64,000 bases of DNA from Mycoplana dimorpha (GCF_003046475.1 NZ_PZZZ01000002.1:620001-684000); one strand, 5' to 3'. Positions 50,555 through 59,481 are shown, numbered from the stretch's first letter. The notes: a model not told the origin generated them from the letters alone. A program made the numbers and translations.

Positions 50555-51214
50555 TCAGTTCTGGCGCTTGATCCGGGCCAGCAGGTCCGTTCTGACGGCA
50601 ACGAGATGGGCTTCCAAAAGCTTTGCCGCTGCCTCGAATTCGCCGGCACGACTGAGGCAGATCAGTTCGGCGTGTTCTTCCATGGCCCGGTTCATCGCGT
50701 CGATGCTCGACAGTTGAACCCGGGTGTAGCGGTCGCTGGTCTGCAGAAGCGACGCGACGATCTGCTGCGTGCGCGGCAGGTTGGCACGCTGGTAGAGAGC
50801 GACGTGCAGCTGGGCGTTCAGCTTGCCGTACTGGTTGATTTCCCCGCCCTTGATCACGTCCACGTAGGTCGCCTGGATCTGCTCCAGCTGTTCGAAATCC
50901 GCCGCCGAGAGCAGGGGGGCTGAGCGGCGGAAGAGGCGCGGCTCCAGAAGCGCGCGCAGTTCGAACACATCGTCGATCTCGGCTTGCGAGAGTTCCGATA
51001 CCACCGCGCCCTTCTGCGGCACGATCCGCACGAGCCCTTCCGCCTCCAGGTGAAACAGCGCCTCGCGGATGGGAATGCGGCTGACGCCGTAAGTCTCGGC
51101 AAGCGCATCCTGTCGCAGCTGGCTGCCGGCAGAATAGTGGCCGGAGAGGATAGACTGCCGGATTTCCTCGAGCAGGGCGCCGGAAAGCGTGCGGTGTTTC
51201 AGAGTCGAAGCCAT
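50555..51214 (-). CDS. GntR/FadR-family regulator (FCD domain) of a TRAP operon
   Basis: A 219-residue regulator. The winged helix (residues 8-75, GSQLRQDALAETYGVSRIPIREALFHLEAEGLVR region) is followed by an all-helical FCD ligand domain (85-215) with the Asp/His pattern that binds carboxylates. It is divergent from the dctQ-type gene, and a palindrome covering that promoter (51260-51278) is its likely operator. Ligand unknown; probably the TRAP substrate. Confidence 0.9.
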   Translation of the reverse strand: MASTLKHRTLSGALLEEIRQSILSGHYSAGSQLRQDALAETYGVSRIPIREALFHLEAEGLVRIVPQKGAVVSELSQAEIDDVFELRALLEPRLFRRSAPLLSAADFEQLEQIQATYVDVIKGGEINQYGKLNAQLHVALYQRANLPRTQQIVASLLQTSDRYTRVQLSSIDAMNRAMEEHAELICLSRAGEFEAAAKLLEAHLVAVRTDLLARIKRQN

Positions 51215-51248
51215 GCGTATCCCCTACAGGGAAAAGGAAAAAAATCGG

Positions 51249-51278
51249 TTGACTCGCAAAATGTATAAAATCTACATT
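51249..51278 (+). promoter_or_regulatory. Promoter with GntR-type operator ahead of the TRAP genes
   Basis: TTGACT (51249-51254) and TACATT (51273-51278) are spaced 18 bases apart as -35 and -10. The inverted repeat AATGTA (51260-51265), seven-base spacer, TACATT (51273-51278) overlaps the spacer and the -10, the usual place for repression by a FadR-like protein. Confidence 0.55.
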
Positions 51279-51301
51279 ATACCATATTTGGGGGAATATC
51301 C

Positions 51302-51919
51302 ATGTCCGATCCGGCCGCCACAGGCGGAAAAATCGCACCCGCGACACGCTTTGTCGTGCGTATTTCGGAAGGTGTTCTGGCTGTCGAGAAGGTCGCCGTC
51401 GGCGGCCTGATGGCCGTGTTGACCGGCCTGATCCTGATGAACGTCGTCACCCGCTACACGGGCATGCCGCTCTATTGGGTCGACGAGGCGGCCGTATACG
51501 CCATGGTCTGGCTGGCGTTCATCGGAGGCTCGGCACTCACAAGACTGCGTCTGGACTTTTCGATGACCTTGCTGACGGAGCGGCTTTCGCCGCCGGCGGC
51601 CCGGGTCATGCAGATCCTGTCGACGCTGATGGTCATGGCATTTGCGATCGCTCTTGCGGCGATGTGCTACGTTTGGCTCGATCCGGTCGGCATCGTGAGG
51701 GCCGGCTTCGATGCCAAGGCTTATGCCGCCGAGAGCTTCAACTTCATCTACACCGAGCGCACGCAGACGCTGAACTGGCCCACCTGGGCCGTCAATCTCG
51801 TGATTCCCCTCTTTGCGATCACCATGACGCTGCATGGCCTTGCCAACCTGGTGGAGGATCTCGGCTGGTCCGAGCGCCGCACCCATCCCGAATTCAAGAC
51901 TGCCGAGGGGATCAACTGA
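51302..51919 (+). CDS. TRAP transporter small permease subunit (DctQ family)
   Basis: A 205-residue four-helix membrane protein. The DctQ signature lies around NVVTRYTGMPLYWVDEAAVYAMVWLAFIGGS (from residue about 47), with an extended loop before the last helix. It works with the large DctM subunit to move a sugar acid or carboxylate, driven by the sodium or proton gradient. It overlaps dctM by one base (TGATG). Confidence 0.9.
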   Translation: MSDPAATGGKIAPATRFVVRISEGVLAVEKVAVGGLMAVLTGLILMNVVTRYTGMPLYWVDEAAVYAMVWLAFIGGSALTRLRLDFSMTLLTERLSPPAARVMQILSTLMVMAFAIALAAMCYVWLDPVGIVRAGFDAKAYAAESFNFIYTERTQTLNWPTWAVNLVIPLFAITMTLHGLANLVEDLGWSERRTHPEFKTAEGIN

Positions 51920-53184
51920 TGGTTACGGGCGCAGCATTTCTGGTGTTCATGCTGATCGGCGTTCCGATCGGCATCTGCCTCTGCCTGGTCAGCGTGGTCT
52001 ACATTTTCGCCTCTGGCAATCCCCTGCTTTTCCAGAGCTTTCCGACGCAGCTCTTCGGCGGCGTCGACAGCTACGGGCTCATCGCCATTCCGCTCTTCGT
52101 GCTGATCGGCGAGATCATGAACGGCGGCGGCATCACCAAGCGCATCATCGAGATGACAATGGCGTTCATCGGCGCCATGAAGGGCGGTCTTGCCTATGTG
52201 AACCTGATCGCGAACATGTTCGTGGCCTCGATCCTCGGCTCGGCCACCGCGCAGGTCGCCGTCATGGCACAGATGATGGTGCCTGAAATGGAGAAAAAGG
52301 GCTACGACAAGACCTTTGCCGCCGGCCTGACGGCCTATGCTGGCATGCTCGGCCCGATCATTCCGCCATCCATCATGTTCGTGGTCTATAGTGTTCTCGC
52401 CCAGGTGCCGGTCGGCGACATGCTGGCAGCCGGCATCGTGCCGGGCGTCCTGCTAACGATCGCGTTCTGCTTGATCATCGCGTTGATGGGCTTTTTCTAC
52501 AATTATCCGCGTGGCGAACGGGCAACCTTGCGCGAACGCGCCCGCACGGTTCTCAATGCGCTGCCGACGCTGCTGATCCCGGTGATCATCGTCGGTTCCA
52601 TCCTGAGCGGGCTCGCCAATCCCACGGAGGCGGCCGCGGTCGGCGCCGTCGCAGCCATTCTGGTTGGACGTTTCTGGATCGGCGAACTGCAGCTCTCGCA
52701 GCTTCCGACCATGTTGCTGCGTGCCGGCATTTACTCCGCTGTCGTGCTGTTCCTCGTCGCAGCGGCCGGCGTGTTCTCCTGGGTGCTCGTCTACGGCATG
52801 GTGCCGCAGCAGGTTGCCGGCTGGGTCCAGGCCATTGCCTCCGATCCGATCACCTTCATGCTGCTGGTCAATGTCATCCTGCTGGTCATCGGTACCGTCA
52901 TCGACGGCGCGCCCGGTCTGATCATGACGGTTCCGATCCTGCTGCCGATCGCCACCGAGGTCTATGGCATCGACCCGATCCATTTCGGCGTCGTCGTGGT
53001 CATCAACCTCGTGCTCGGCTTCCTGTCGCCGCCGGTCGGCCTGTGCTTCTTCGTCGCCGCAGCCGTGACGGGCGCCAAGCCCGGCAAGATGTTCATCGTG
53101 ACGCTGCCGTTTTTCTTCGTGTCCTGCCTGGTGCTCGTCCTGCTCTCGATCTTCCCGGCGCTCTCGACCTTCATGATCCGATAA
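51919..53184 (+). CDS. TRAP transporter large permease subunit (DctM family)
   Basis: A 421-residue permease with about twelve helices. Landmarks: IPLFVLIGEIMNGGGITKRIIE, TAYAGMLGPIIPPSIMFVVYSVL, NPTEAAAVGAV and the C-terminal LGFLSPPVGLCFFVAAAV. The ATG at 51919 overlaps the dctQ stop; a longer upstream frame is an overlap artefact. It forms the transporter with the binding protein that follows. Confidence 0.93.
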   Translation: MVTGAAFLVFMLIGVPIGICLCLVSVVYIFASGNPLLFQSFPTQLFGGVDSYGLIAIPLFVLIGEIMNGGGITKRIIEMTMAFIGAMKGGLAYVNLIANMFVASILGSATAQVAVMAQMMVPEMEKKGYDKTFAAGLTAYAGMLGPIIPPSIMFVVYSVLAQVPVGDMLAAGIVPGVLLTIAFCLIIALMGFFYNYPRGERATLRERARTVLNALPTLLIPVIIVGSILSGLANPTEAAAVGAVAAILVGRFWIGELQLSQLPTMLLRAGIYSAVVLFLVAAAGVFSWVLVYGMVPQQVAGWVQAIASDPITFMLLVNVILLVIGTVIDGAPGLIMTVPILLPIATEVYGIDPIHFGVVVVINLVLGFLSPPVGLCFFVAAAVTGAKPGKMFIVTLPFFFVSCLVLVLLSIFPALSTFMIR

Positions 53185-53212
53185 CCAAGCGATCCAACCA
53201 GAGGAAGTTGAT

Positions 53213-54211
53213 ATGACGCTTACACGCAGAACATTGATCCGCAATTCCGCCCTCGGCGCCGCCGCCTTCACGCTGGGCGCGCCGTCGGTCCTGCGCGCCC
53301 AGGAAGCGCGCATCCTCCGCCTCGGCATCACCACGCCTCCGGGCCATCCCTGGAACAATGCCGCCCTCAAGGTCGGCGAGGCGCTGAAGGCCGAAACCAA
53401 CGGCCGGCTGTCGATCGAGGTCTTCCCGGCCAACCAGCTGGGCAACGAAGCGGCGATGATGCAGCAGATGCAGAGCGGCGCCCTCGACCTCGGCTGGATC
53501 ATGACGGCGGAACTCGGCTCGCGCATCCCTTCGGTCGCCGCAATCAACGCCCCCTGGGTTGTCGATTCCACCGCCAAGGTCGCCAAGCTCGTCCGCGATC
53601 CGATCGCCATGAAGCTGCTGGAAGTCCTGCCGGCGGAAACCGGCACGATCGGGCTTGCCTGGGGCATCACCACCATGCGCGTCGTCTTCTCGGCCAAGGA
53701 GATCAACGGCCTCGAAGATCTCAACGGCATGAAGCTGCGCATCAATACGACGCCCGCCTACCGCGACTTCTACCAGCTGCTGGGCGCAGCCCCGACCCCG
53801 ATCCCGACCCCGCAGGTATTCGACGCCATGTCAAACGGTCAGGTGGACGGGCTCGAGGCCGACCTCGACCTGTCGTGGAACCAGCGTTTCGATAAGGTCG
53901 CCAAAACCATGCTGAAGATGAACGCCATCTTCATGCCCGTCGTCGCGCTTGCCTCCGGTCGCGTCTGGAAGACCCTGCCGGAAGCCGACCGCGAGTTGAT
54001 CAGCAAGGCGACGAAGACGGCGCTTGATGCCCAGATCGACGCGACCGTCGAGAACGAGCCGAAGCTGCTGGAACAGTTCGCCGCGGCCCCGATTCCGATC
54101 AAGGACGTGCAGGTTGCCGACGCGGAGAAGATCATCGCCGACTACGACAAGATCTGGCTGCCGAAGGCACCGATCCTGGCGGATCTTCGCAAGGTCGGCG
54201 CAACTCTCTGA
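53213..54211 (+). CDS. TRAP transporter periplasmic binding protein (DctP family)
   Basis: A 332-residue extracytoplasmic solute receptor. The leader MTLTRRTLIRNSALGAAAF contains a twin-arginine-like RRTLIR and a probable cleavage near residue 30 (LRAQEA). The conserved Arg for carboxylate binding is expected in GMKLRINTTPAYRDFY (near 176-191). Placing the receptor gene last, after both permeases, is less common than the P-Q-M order. A GC-rich inverted repeat ends the operon. Substrate cannot be told. Confidence 0.9.
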   Translation: MTLTRRTLIRNSALGAAAFTLGAPSVLRAQEARILRLGITTPPGHPWNNAALKVGEALKAETNGRLSIEVFPANQLGNEAAMMQQMQSGALDLGWIMTAELGSRIPSVAAINAPWVVDSTAKVAKLVRDPIAMKLLEVLPAETGTIGLAWGITTMRVVFSAKEINGLEDLNGMKLRINTTPAYRDFYQLLGAAPTPIPTPQVFDAMSNGQVDGLEADLDLSWNQRFDKVAKTMLKMNAIFMPVVALASGRVWKTLPEADRELISKATKTALDAQIDATVENEPKLLEQFAAAPIPIKDVQVADAEKIIADYDKIWLPKAPILADLRKVGATL

Positions 54212-54235
54212 GCAGCCGACGGCGCTGTAAATGAC

Positions 54236-54272
54236 CGGGCCCGCATCCTTTCGAAGACAGGGTGCGGGCCCG
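54236..54272 (+). terminator. Terminator-like hairpin after the TRAP operon
   Basis: CGGGCCCGCATCCT (54236-54249) pairs with AGGGTGCGGGCCCG (54259-54272; one T-G pair), a 14-bp stem with a nine-base loop. The following ATTGATT is a weak T-run, so termination may be partial. Confidence 0.6.
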
Positions 54273-54584
54273 ATTGATTCGAGCGTTATTTCGCTTCAGG
54301 GCCGCCAACCGGCCTACAATGCGGCCAACGAGGCAGCACGTGGCGCGCGACGGCCGGAGTGCGCTCCCGCAGGCCAACGTGCTATATTGCCGAGTGCGGG
54401 GATGGCGCGCATGAGAAGCGGACGGGCCAGCGCGCTGGGGACTGGCATGGCTCGCCGACTACGCCGTGCAGGGGCAGGCGGGCGGGCCGCTGCCGCAATA
54501 GGCGCGGTGGCCGGCTGCTGACTTCATGTGGCTCACGGCGCGTTGCCGGAACTGTTCCGAGCAGGCGCGCAATGGACAACCCCA
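54273..54584. other. 312-bp spacer before the DUF1476 gene
   Basis: GC-rich with no recognised gene or regulatory element. A long frame starting at 54528 simply runs into the DUF1476 gene. Confidence 0.4.
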
Positions 54585-54908
54585 ATGACGAGCCCCCATG
54601 CGGATATCCTGAGAATGGTACGGCGCAACAGACTGGTCGGCATGTGGGCGGCGGAAAAACTGGGCCTCGTCGGTGAAAGCGCTACGGCCTATTCGAACGA
54701 CCTCGCCAAAGCTGCGCTCGAAGCGGAGCGCAATGACGTGCTTGCCAAGATTCGGAAGGACTTCGACGCGGCGGGGGTGGTCCAGTCCGACGAACAGATT
54801 CTAAGCGTCATGAGCAATTCCTGGCTGAAGGCCGGAAGAACCGCGAACAGGGCGGATGCCAGTGACGCCGCACTGGTGCAGATCGCGCGCAATCTCCAGT
54901 CGAGGTGA
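54585..54908 (+). CDS. Short DUF1476 (ATP synthase zeta-like) protein
   Basis: A 107-residue protein matching the four-helix DUF1476 core (MVRRNRLVGMWAAEKLGL near 11-28, AYSNDLAKAALEAERNDVL, DEQILSVMSN). In Paracoccus the zeta subunit inhibits F1-ATPase through its N-terminal 20 or so residues. That segment (normally with FDDRExAFEAKFAHD) is missing here, so this looks like a paralogue that could not inhibit in the same way. The start ATG 54585 is uncertain; upstream Met codons lack support. It lies alone between the TRAP operon and a LysR gene. Confidence 0.7.
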   Translation: MTSPHADILRMVRRNRLVGMWAAEKLGLVGESATAYSNDLAKAALEAERNDVLAKIRKDFDAAGVVQSDEQILSVMSNSWLKAGRTANRADASDAALVQIARNLQSR

Positions 54909-55070
54909 CGGATTTGACGCCAGGAGCGCTGGCGCGGCCCGGTCATGCGGTCCGGCAGGAGGCCTGCCGTTCAGCCGCCGAACCCTTCCCGAAAATCGTG
55001 ACGGAGGCCGCGACCGACGACGCTGCACGAAGATTTTCCGGGCTGCGCTGGTCATGCCGTCACCCGCCGT

Positions 55071-55952
55071 TCAGAGGAAAATGCGCTGCTCCTGCGCCAC
55101 CAGTTCCTGTACGAAGGCCGTGACGGTGCGGACGCGGGCGAGGTCACGGGCGCTTTCGTGATAGGTGGTCCAGTAGGCGCGGCGGATCGTTGTTTCCGGC
55201 AGGATGCGCACCAGTTCCGGGTCGAGCCGGGCGATGTAGTTGTGCAGGATGCCGATGCCGGCGCCAGAGCGGACGGCCTCCGTCTGCCCCGTGGCGCTGG
55301 AAATCTCGAAGGATGCGTTCCAGCTGCGCATCACCTCGCCGGTGAAGTCGAGCGAGGCGGTGAAGATCAGGTCCTCCACGTAGCCGATGCGCCGGTGGTG
55401 CTTCAGGGCTTCGACGTCCGCAGGCTCGCCGTGCGCCGCGATGTAGGAACGGCTGGCATAGAGGCCGAGCGTGTAGTCGGTCAGCTTGGAGGAAACCAGC
55501 CGGCCCTGTTCGGGGCGCTCCAGCGTGATGGCGATGTCGGCCTCGCGCTGGGAAAGCGAGAAGGAGCGCGGCACGGGCACGAGTTGGATCTTCAGTTCGG
55601 GATGGCGCGCCGTCAGGGGTCCGAGCCGGGGGGCAAGGAAGGAGACGCCGAACCCGTCCGGCGCGCCGATCCGCACCGTGCCGGCGACCGCCGCATCGAT
55701 GCGGCCGATCTTTGCCTGCGCGGCCAGCATCTCCGTCTCCATCCGCTCTGCGGCATGGAGAAAAACCTCGCCCTCGGCCGTCAGGTCGCAGCCGTTGGTA
55801 CGCCGCACCAAAAGGCGCGTCTTCATCTCCTGTTCCAGGGCGGTGATGCGACGGCTGAGCGTGGCGTGGTTGACGCCGAGCCGGCGCGAGGCCGCGAGCA
55901 ATTGTCCGGTTCGCGCCACCGCCAGAAACATTCGAACGTCGTCCCAGTTCAT
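55071..55952 (-). CDS. LysR-family transcriptional regulator divergent from mmsA
   Basis: A 293-residue LysR regulator. The N-terminal winged helix (MFLAVARTGQLLAASRRLGVNHATLSRRI, near 8-36) and a periplasmic-binding-like effector domain are complete. The long frame continuing to 57188 is the shadow of mmsA; ATG 55952 is preceded by GAAGGCGAAGGA. It shares a 120-base divergent region with mmsA and probably controls it, as this arrangement is common for methylmalonate-semialdehyde dehydrogenase genes in rhizobia. Confidence 0.88.
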   Translation of the reverse strand: MNWDDVRMFLAVARTGQLLAASRRLGVNHATLSRRITALEQEMKTRLLVRRTNGCDLTAEGEVFLHAAERMETEMLAAQAKIGRIDAAVAGTVRIGAPDGFGVSFLAPRLGPLTARHPELKIQLVPVPRSFSLSQREADIAITLERPEQGRLVSSKLTDYTLGLYASRSYIAAHGEPADVEALKHHRRIGYVEDLIFTASLDFTGEVMRSWNASFEISSATGQTEAVRSGAGIGILHNYIARLDPELVRILPETTIRRAYWTTYHESARDLARVRTVTAFVQELVAQEQRIFL

Positions 55953-56072
55953 TCCTTCGCCTTCGGTACCGATCAGGACTACAATTTCTGCACAACGGTT
56001 GCTTACCGGAAGCGATTGAGTTGAGCAAATTGTAGTGCGATCATGCTCTCCACAACATCTGGAGGATATCCC

Positions 56073-57569
56073 ATGCGTGAGATCGGACATTTCATCGGCG
56101 GCAAGCACGTAGCCGGCAAGAGCGGCCGCACGGCAGACGTCTACAATCCGGCCACCGGCGAGGTTCAGGCCAAGGTGGCGCTGGCAAGCGAAGCCGAGCT
56201 CGCCGCCGCCGTCGAGGTCGCCAAGGCCGCCCAGCCGGCCTGGGCTGCGACCAACCCGCAGCGCCGCGCCCGCGTGTTCATGAAGTTCGTCCAGCTCCTG
56301 AACGACAACATGAACGAGCTCGCCGAGATGCTCTCGAAGGAGCACGGCAAGACGATCGAGGACTCCAAGGGCGATATCGTCCGCGGCCTCGAGGTCTGCG
56401 AGTTCGTCATCGGCATTCCGCACCTCTCCAAGAGCGAGTTCACCGAAGGCGCCGGCCCCAACATCGACATGTATTCGATCCGCCAGCCGGTCGGCATCGG
56501 TGCGGGCATCACCCCGTTCAACTTCCCCGGCATGATCCCGATGTGGATGTTCGCGCCGGCGATCGCCTGCGGCAACGCCTTCATCCTCAAGCCCTCCGAG
56601 CGCGATCCGTCCGTGCCAATGCGCCTGGCCGAACTGATGATCGAGGCCGGCCTGCCGGCGGGCATCCTCAACGTCGTCAACGGTGACAAGGGCGCGGTCG
56701 ACGCGATCCTGACGCATCCGGACATTGGTGCCGTTTCCTTCGTCGGCTCCACGCCGATCGCCCGTTACGTCTACGGAACGGCGGCGATGAACGGCAAGCG
56801 CGCCCAGTGCTTCGGCGGCGCCAAGAACCACATGATCATCATGCCCGATGCCGACCTCGACCAGGCCGCCAACGCCCTGATCGGCGCCGGCTACGGCTCG
56901 GCCGGCGAGCGCTGCATGGCGATCTCGGTCGCCGTCCCTGTTGGTGAGGAAACCGCCAACCGCCTGATCGACAAGCTGGTTCCGATGGTCGAGAGCCTGC
57001 GCATCGGCCCGTATTCCGACGAGAAGGCCGATCTCGGCCCGGTCGTCACCAAGGAGGCTCAGGCCCGCATCAAGAGCCTGGTCGACAGCGGCGTCGAGCA
57101 GGGCGCCAAGCTGCTGGTCGACGGTCGGAACTTCAAGCTGCAGGGCTACGAGGACGGTTACTTCGTCGGCGGCTGCCTGTTCGACCACGTCACCCCGGAA
57201 ATGGACATCTACAAGACCGAGATTTTCGGGCCGGTCCTGTCCGTCGTCCGCGCGAAGAACTACGAAGAAGCCCTTTCGCTACCGATGAAGCACGAATACG
57301 GCAACGGTGTTGCGATCTACACCCGCGACGGCGACGCCGCCCGCGACTTCACCTCGCGCATCAACATCGGCATGGTCGGCGTCAACGTTCCGATCCCGGT
57401 TCCGCTCGCCTACCACTCCTTCGGCGGCTGGAAGGCCTCGTCCTTCGGCGACCTGAACCAGCACGGCACGGACTCGATCAAGTTCTGGACCCGCACCAAG
57501 ACGGTCACCAGCCGCTGGCCGTCGGGCATCAAGGACGGTGCCGAATTCGTCATCCCGACGATGAAGTAA
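56073..57569 (+). CDS. mmsA: CoA-acylating methylmalonate-semialdehyde dehydrogenase
   Basis: Oxidises methylmalonate or malonate semialdehyde to propionyl- or acetyl-CoA in valine and inositol degradation. The 498-residue ALDH-superfamily enzyme has the catalytic Cys281 in GERCMA and Asn150 in ITPFNFPG. The C-terminal IPVPLAYHSFGGWKASSFGD block is typical of MmsA. ATG 56073 is preferred as GGAGGATATCCC precedes it. The iolA name is also used for such genes. A perfect hairpin terminator follows. Confidence 0.95.
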   Translation: MREIGHFIGGKHVAGKSGRTADVYNPATGEVQAKVALASEAELAAAVEVAKAAQPAWAATNPQRRARVFMKFVQLLNDNMNELAEMLSKEHGKTIEDSKGDIVRGLEVCEFVIGIPHLSKSEFTEGAGPNIDMYSIRQPVGIGAGITPFNFPGMIPMWMFAPAIACGNAFILKPSERDPSVPMRLAELMIEAGLPAGILNVVNGDKGAVDAILTHPDIGAVSFVGSTPIARYVYGTAAMNGKRAQCFGGAKNHMIIMPDADLDQAANALIGAGYGSAGERCMAISVAVPVGEETANRLIDKLVPMVESLRIGPYSDEKADLGPVVTKEAQARIKSLVDSGVEQGAKLLVDGRNFKLQGYEDGYFVGGCLFDHVTPEMDIYKTEIFGPVLSVVRAKNYEEALSLPMKHEYGNGVAIYTRDGDAARDFTSRINIGMVGVNVPIPVPLAYHSFGGWKASSFGDLNQHGTDSIKFWTRTKTVTSRWPSGIKDGAEFVIPTMK

Positions 57570-57588
57570 GGCGACAATCGCCTCCTGG

Positions 57589-57620
57589 ATGGGCCCCGCA
57601 AGGGGCCCATTGCCTTTTCA
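57589..57620 (+). terminator. mmsA terminator
   Basis: ATGGGCCCC (57589-57597), GCAA loop, GGGGCCCAT (57602-57610), then TGCCTTTT: a nine-bp perfect stem with a tetraloop and T-rich tail, a strong intrinsic terminator. Confidence 0.85.
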
Positions 57621-57761
57621 AGGCCGGCATCTTGGCGCGCAAGGTGTCCCCTGCCGCGCCGCTTGATGCGAGCCTCCGGTTGACATCCGGGTATGGTGCA
57701 AATGCACGAATAATGGTGACGGCCTGCCGTGCTCCACGGTGGCGCGGATTTTCGGTCAACC

Positions 57762-57794
57762 CAAACGAAAACGGCGGCCAAGTGGCCGCCGTTT
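57762..57794 (-). terminator. Terminator of the ferric-binding protein gene
   Basis: AAACGGCGGCC (57769-57779) and GGCCGCCGTTT (57784-57794) make an 11-bp stem with an AAGT loop. Read on the minus strand the stem ends in TTTTCGTTT, 22 bases after the stop of the fbpA-like gene. It ends that transcript. Confidence 0.85.
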
Positions 57795-57815
57795 CTGATT
57801 GCTGTTCCGAAGCGC

Positions 57816-58850
57816 TTACATCTCCGGGCCGTCGTTGAAGCCGACCTTGTCGACCAGCTCGGAGGCCTTCTTGCGGTTGGCGGCGATGTCGGTGAGCGGG
57901 AGCGTGTCGGCCTTGAGCGTGCCGAACGACTTGACGATGTCGGACGGCTCCTTGCCGGGCATCACCGGATATTCGAACACCTGCTCGGCATAGATCTGCT
58001 GGGCTTCGCCGGAAGCGAGGAAGTCGATCAGCTTCTGGGCGTTTTCCTTGTGGGGTGCATACTTGGCCATCGCCACGCCGGAGATGTTGACGTGCGTGCC
58101 GCGGTCATTGGCGTTCGGGAGCAGCACCTTGATGGCGTTCGCCCACTCCTTCTGCTCCGGCTCCTTCTCGTTGGTCATCATCAGGCCGACGTAATAGGAG
58201 TTGCCGAGCGCGAGGTCGCACTCGCCCGAGTAGATCGCCTTGGCCTGGTCGCGGTCGCTGCCGTCGGGCTTGCGGGCGAGGTTGTTCTTCAGGCCCGTCA
58301 GCCACTTCTCGGTCTCGGCCTCGCCATGATGGGCGATCATCGAGGCGAATAGGCCGATGTTGTAGGAATGCTGGCCGTCGCGGCTGCAGATCTTGCCTTT
58401 CCACTTGGGATCCGCCAGTTCCTCGTAGGTGATCGCGTCCTGCGCTACGCGATCTTTCGAGGCGTAGACGACGCGGCCGCGCGTGGTCAGCCCGACCCAG
58501 GCGCCATCCGGGTCGCGATACTGGGCCGGGATGTCGCTGTCGATGACGGCGCTCTTGATCGGTTGCGTGATGCCGGCTTCCTTGGCTTCGGTGAGACGGC
58601 TGATGTCCACGGTGAGGATCACGTCGGCCGGGGAGTTTTCGCCCTCAGCCTTGATGCGCTCGACCAGACCCTTGTCGAGAAACAGCACGTTGGTCGTGAT
58701 CCCGGTTTCCGCCTTGAAGCGATCCAGCAGCGGCTGAATGAGATCGAGCTGGCGGTACGAATAGATGTTGACCTCGCCTTCGGCGAGCGCCGGGCCGGCT
58801 GCGATGGCTGCGACGGACAGTGCGAGTGCGAACTTTGTGAACTGGGCCAA
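57816..58850 (-). CDS. Ferric iron ABC transporter, periplasmic binding protein (FbpA/AfuA type)
   Basis: A 344-residue class-II binding protein with a Sec signal peptide (residues 1-23, ALAEGEVNIYSYRQ after cleavage). The YYVGLMM segment in GNSYYVG supplies the paired Tyr that bind Fe(III) in the family. The start is TTG 58850 with AGAGGAAA upstream on the minus strand. It is divergent from rirA, so iron control is likely. No permease or ATPase is adjacent; an FbpB-type permease lies 20 kb away. Confidence 0.9.
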   Translation of the reverse strand: MAQFTKFALALSVAAIAAGPALAEGEVNIYSYRQLDLIQPLLDRFKAETGITTNVLFLDKGLVERIKAEGENSPADVILTVDISRLTEAKEAGITQPIKSAVIDSDIPAQYRDPDGAWVGLTTRGRVVYASKDRVAQDAITYEELADPKWKGKICSRDGQHSYNIGLFASMIAHHGEAETEKWLTGLKNNLARKPDGSDRDQAKAIYSGECDLALGNSYYVGLMMTNEKEPEQKEWANAIKVLLPNANDRGTHVNISGVAMAKYAPHKENAQKLIDFLASGEAQQIYAEQVFEYPVMPGKEPSDIVKSFGTLKADTLPLTDIAANRKKASELVDKVGFNDGPEM

Positions 58851-58957
58851 GGGAGTGTTTCCTCTTAATCTTAACTGGCAAAGTCACCTTTAACCCGGCA
58901 TTTTTCCCAGTCAACCACCCGAGACGCTTATAACATGATTTTTACTTTCCGGTTTTC

Positions 58958-58970
58958 TGGAATTGTTCCA
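58958..58970. promoter_or_regulatory. Inverted repeat between the fbpA-like gene and rirA (Irr/ICE-box-like)
   Basis: TGGAATTGTTCCA is a perfect inverted repeat (TGGAA-TTG-TTCCA). The flanking 17-base stretch matches the remembered ICE-box consensus of the iron regulator Irr at about 13 of 17 positions. It sits 53 bases upstream of rirA and about 107 upstream of the binding-protein gene, so it could control both. Confidence 0.5.
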
Positions 58971-59022
58971 AACTACGAGACGTCCTATATGTAGGGCACA
59001 GAGAACGGAATCGGAGCCGGAA

Positions 59023-59481
59023 ATGCGCCTGACGAAACAGACGAACTATGCCGTTAGGCTGTTGATGTACTGTGCCGCAAATGGCGACCGGCTGAGCCGG
59101 GTTCCCGAGATCGCCAAGGCCTATGGGGTTTCGGAACTGTTTCTGTTCAAGATTCTGCAGCCGCTGACGCGCGCCGGTCTGGTCGAGACGGTGCGGGGGC
59201 GCAACGGCGGGGTTCGCCTGCCGAAGCCGGCGGCCGAAATCAGCCTGTTCGACGTCGTGCGGGTGACGGAGGATTCCTTTGCCATGGCGGAGTGCTTCGA
59301 GGCGGGAGAGATCGAGTGTCCGCTGGTCGATAGTTGCGGCCTGAACACGGCGCTTCGCAAGGCACTCAACGCCTTCTTCGAAGTGCTGCAGCAGTATACG
59401 ATCGACGACCTGGTCAAGGCGCGTCCGCAGATAAGTTTCCTTCTCGGGCTGGAGGATGTCCAGCGCCAGCCGGCGGCCTGA
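59023..59481 (+). CDS. rirA: Rrf2-family iron-responsive regulator RirA
   Basis: Global iron regulator of rhizobia, an Fe-S-cluster repressor of uptake genes under iron sufficiency. The 152-residue product begins MRLTKQTNYAVRLLMYCAAN, has a winged helix (PEIAKAYGVSELFLFKILQPL), and keeps the three cluster-ligand cysteines Cys91, Cys99 and Cys105. ATG 59023 follows GGAGCCGGAA; an earlier Met in frame at 58963 lies in the regulatory region. The match to RirA is close along its whole length. Confidence 0.95.
   Translation: MRLTKQTNYAVRLLMYCAANGDRLSRVPEIAKAYGVSELFLFKILQPLTRAGLVETVRGRNGGVRLPKPAAEISLFDVVRVTEDSFAMAECFEAGEIECPLVDSCGLNTALRKALNAFFEVLQQYTIDDLVKARPQISFLLGLEDVQRQPAA

Noticed and set aside
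55953-57188. Long minus-strand open frame continuing from the LysR gene across mmsA
   Set aside because: It is the antisense shadow of mmsA, with no family sequence beyond the LysR start; GC-rich codon bias keeps the opposite frame open.
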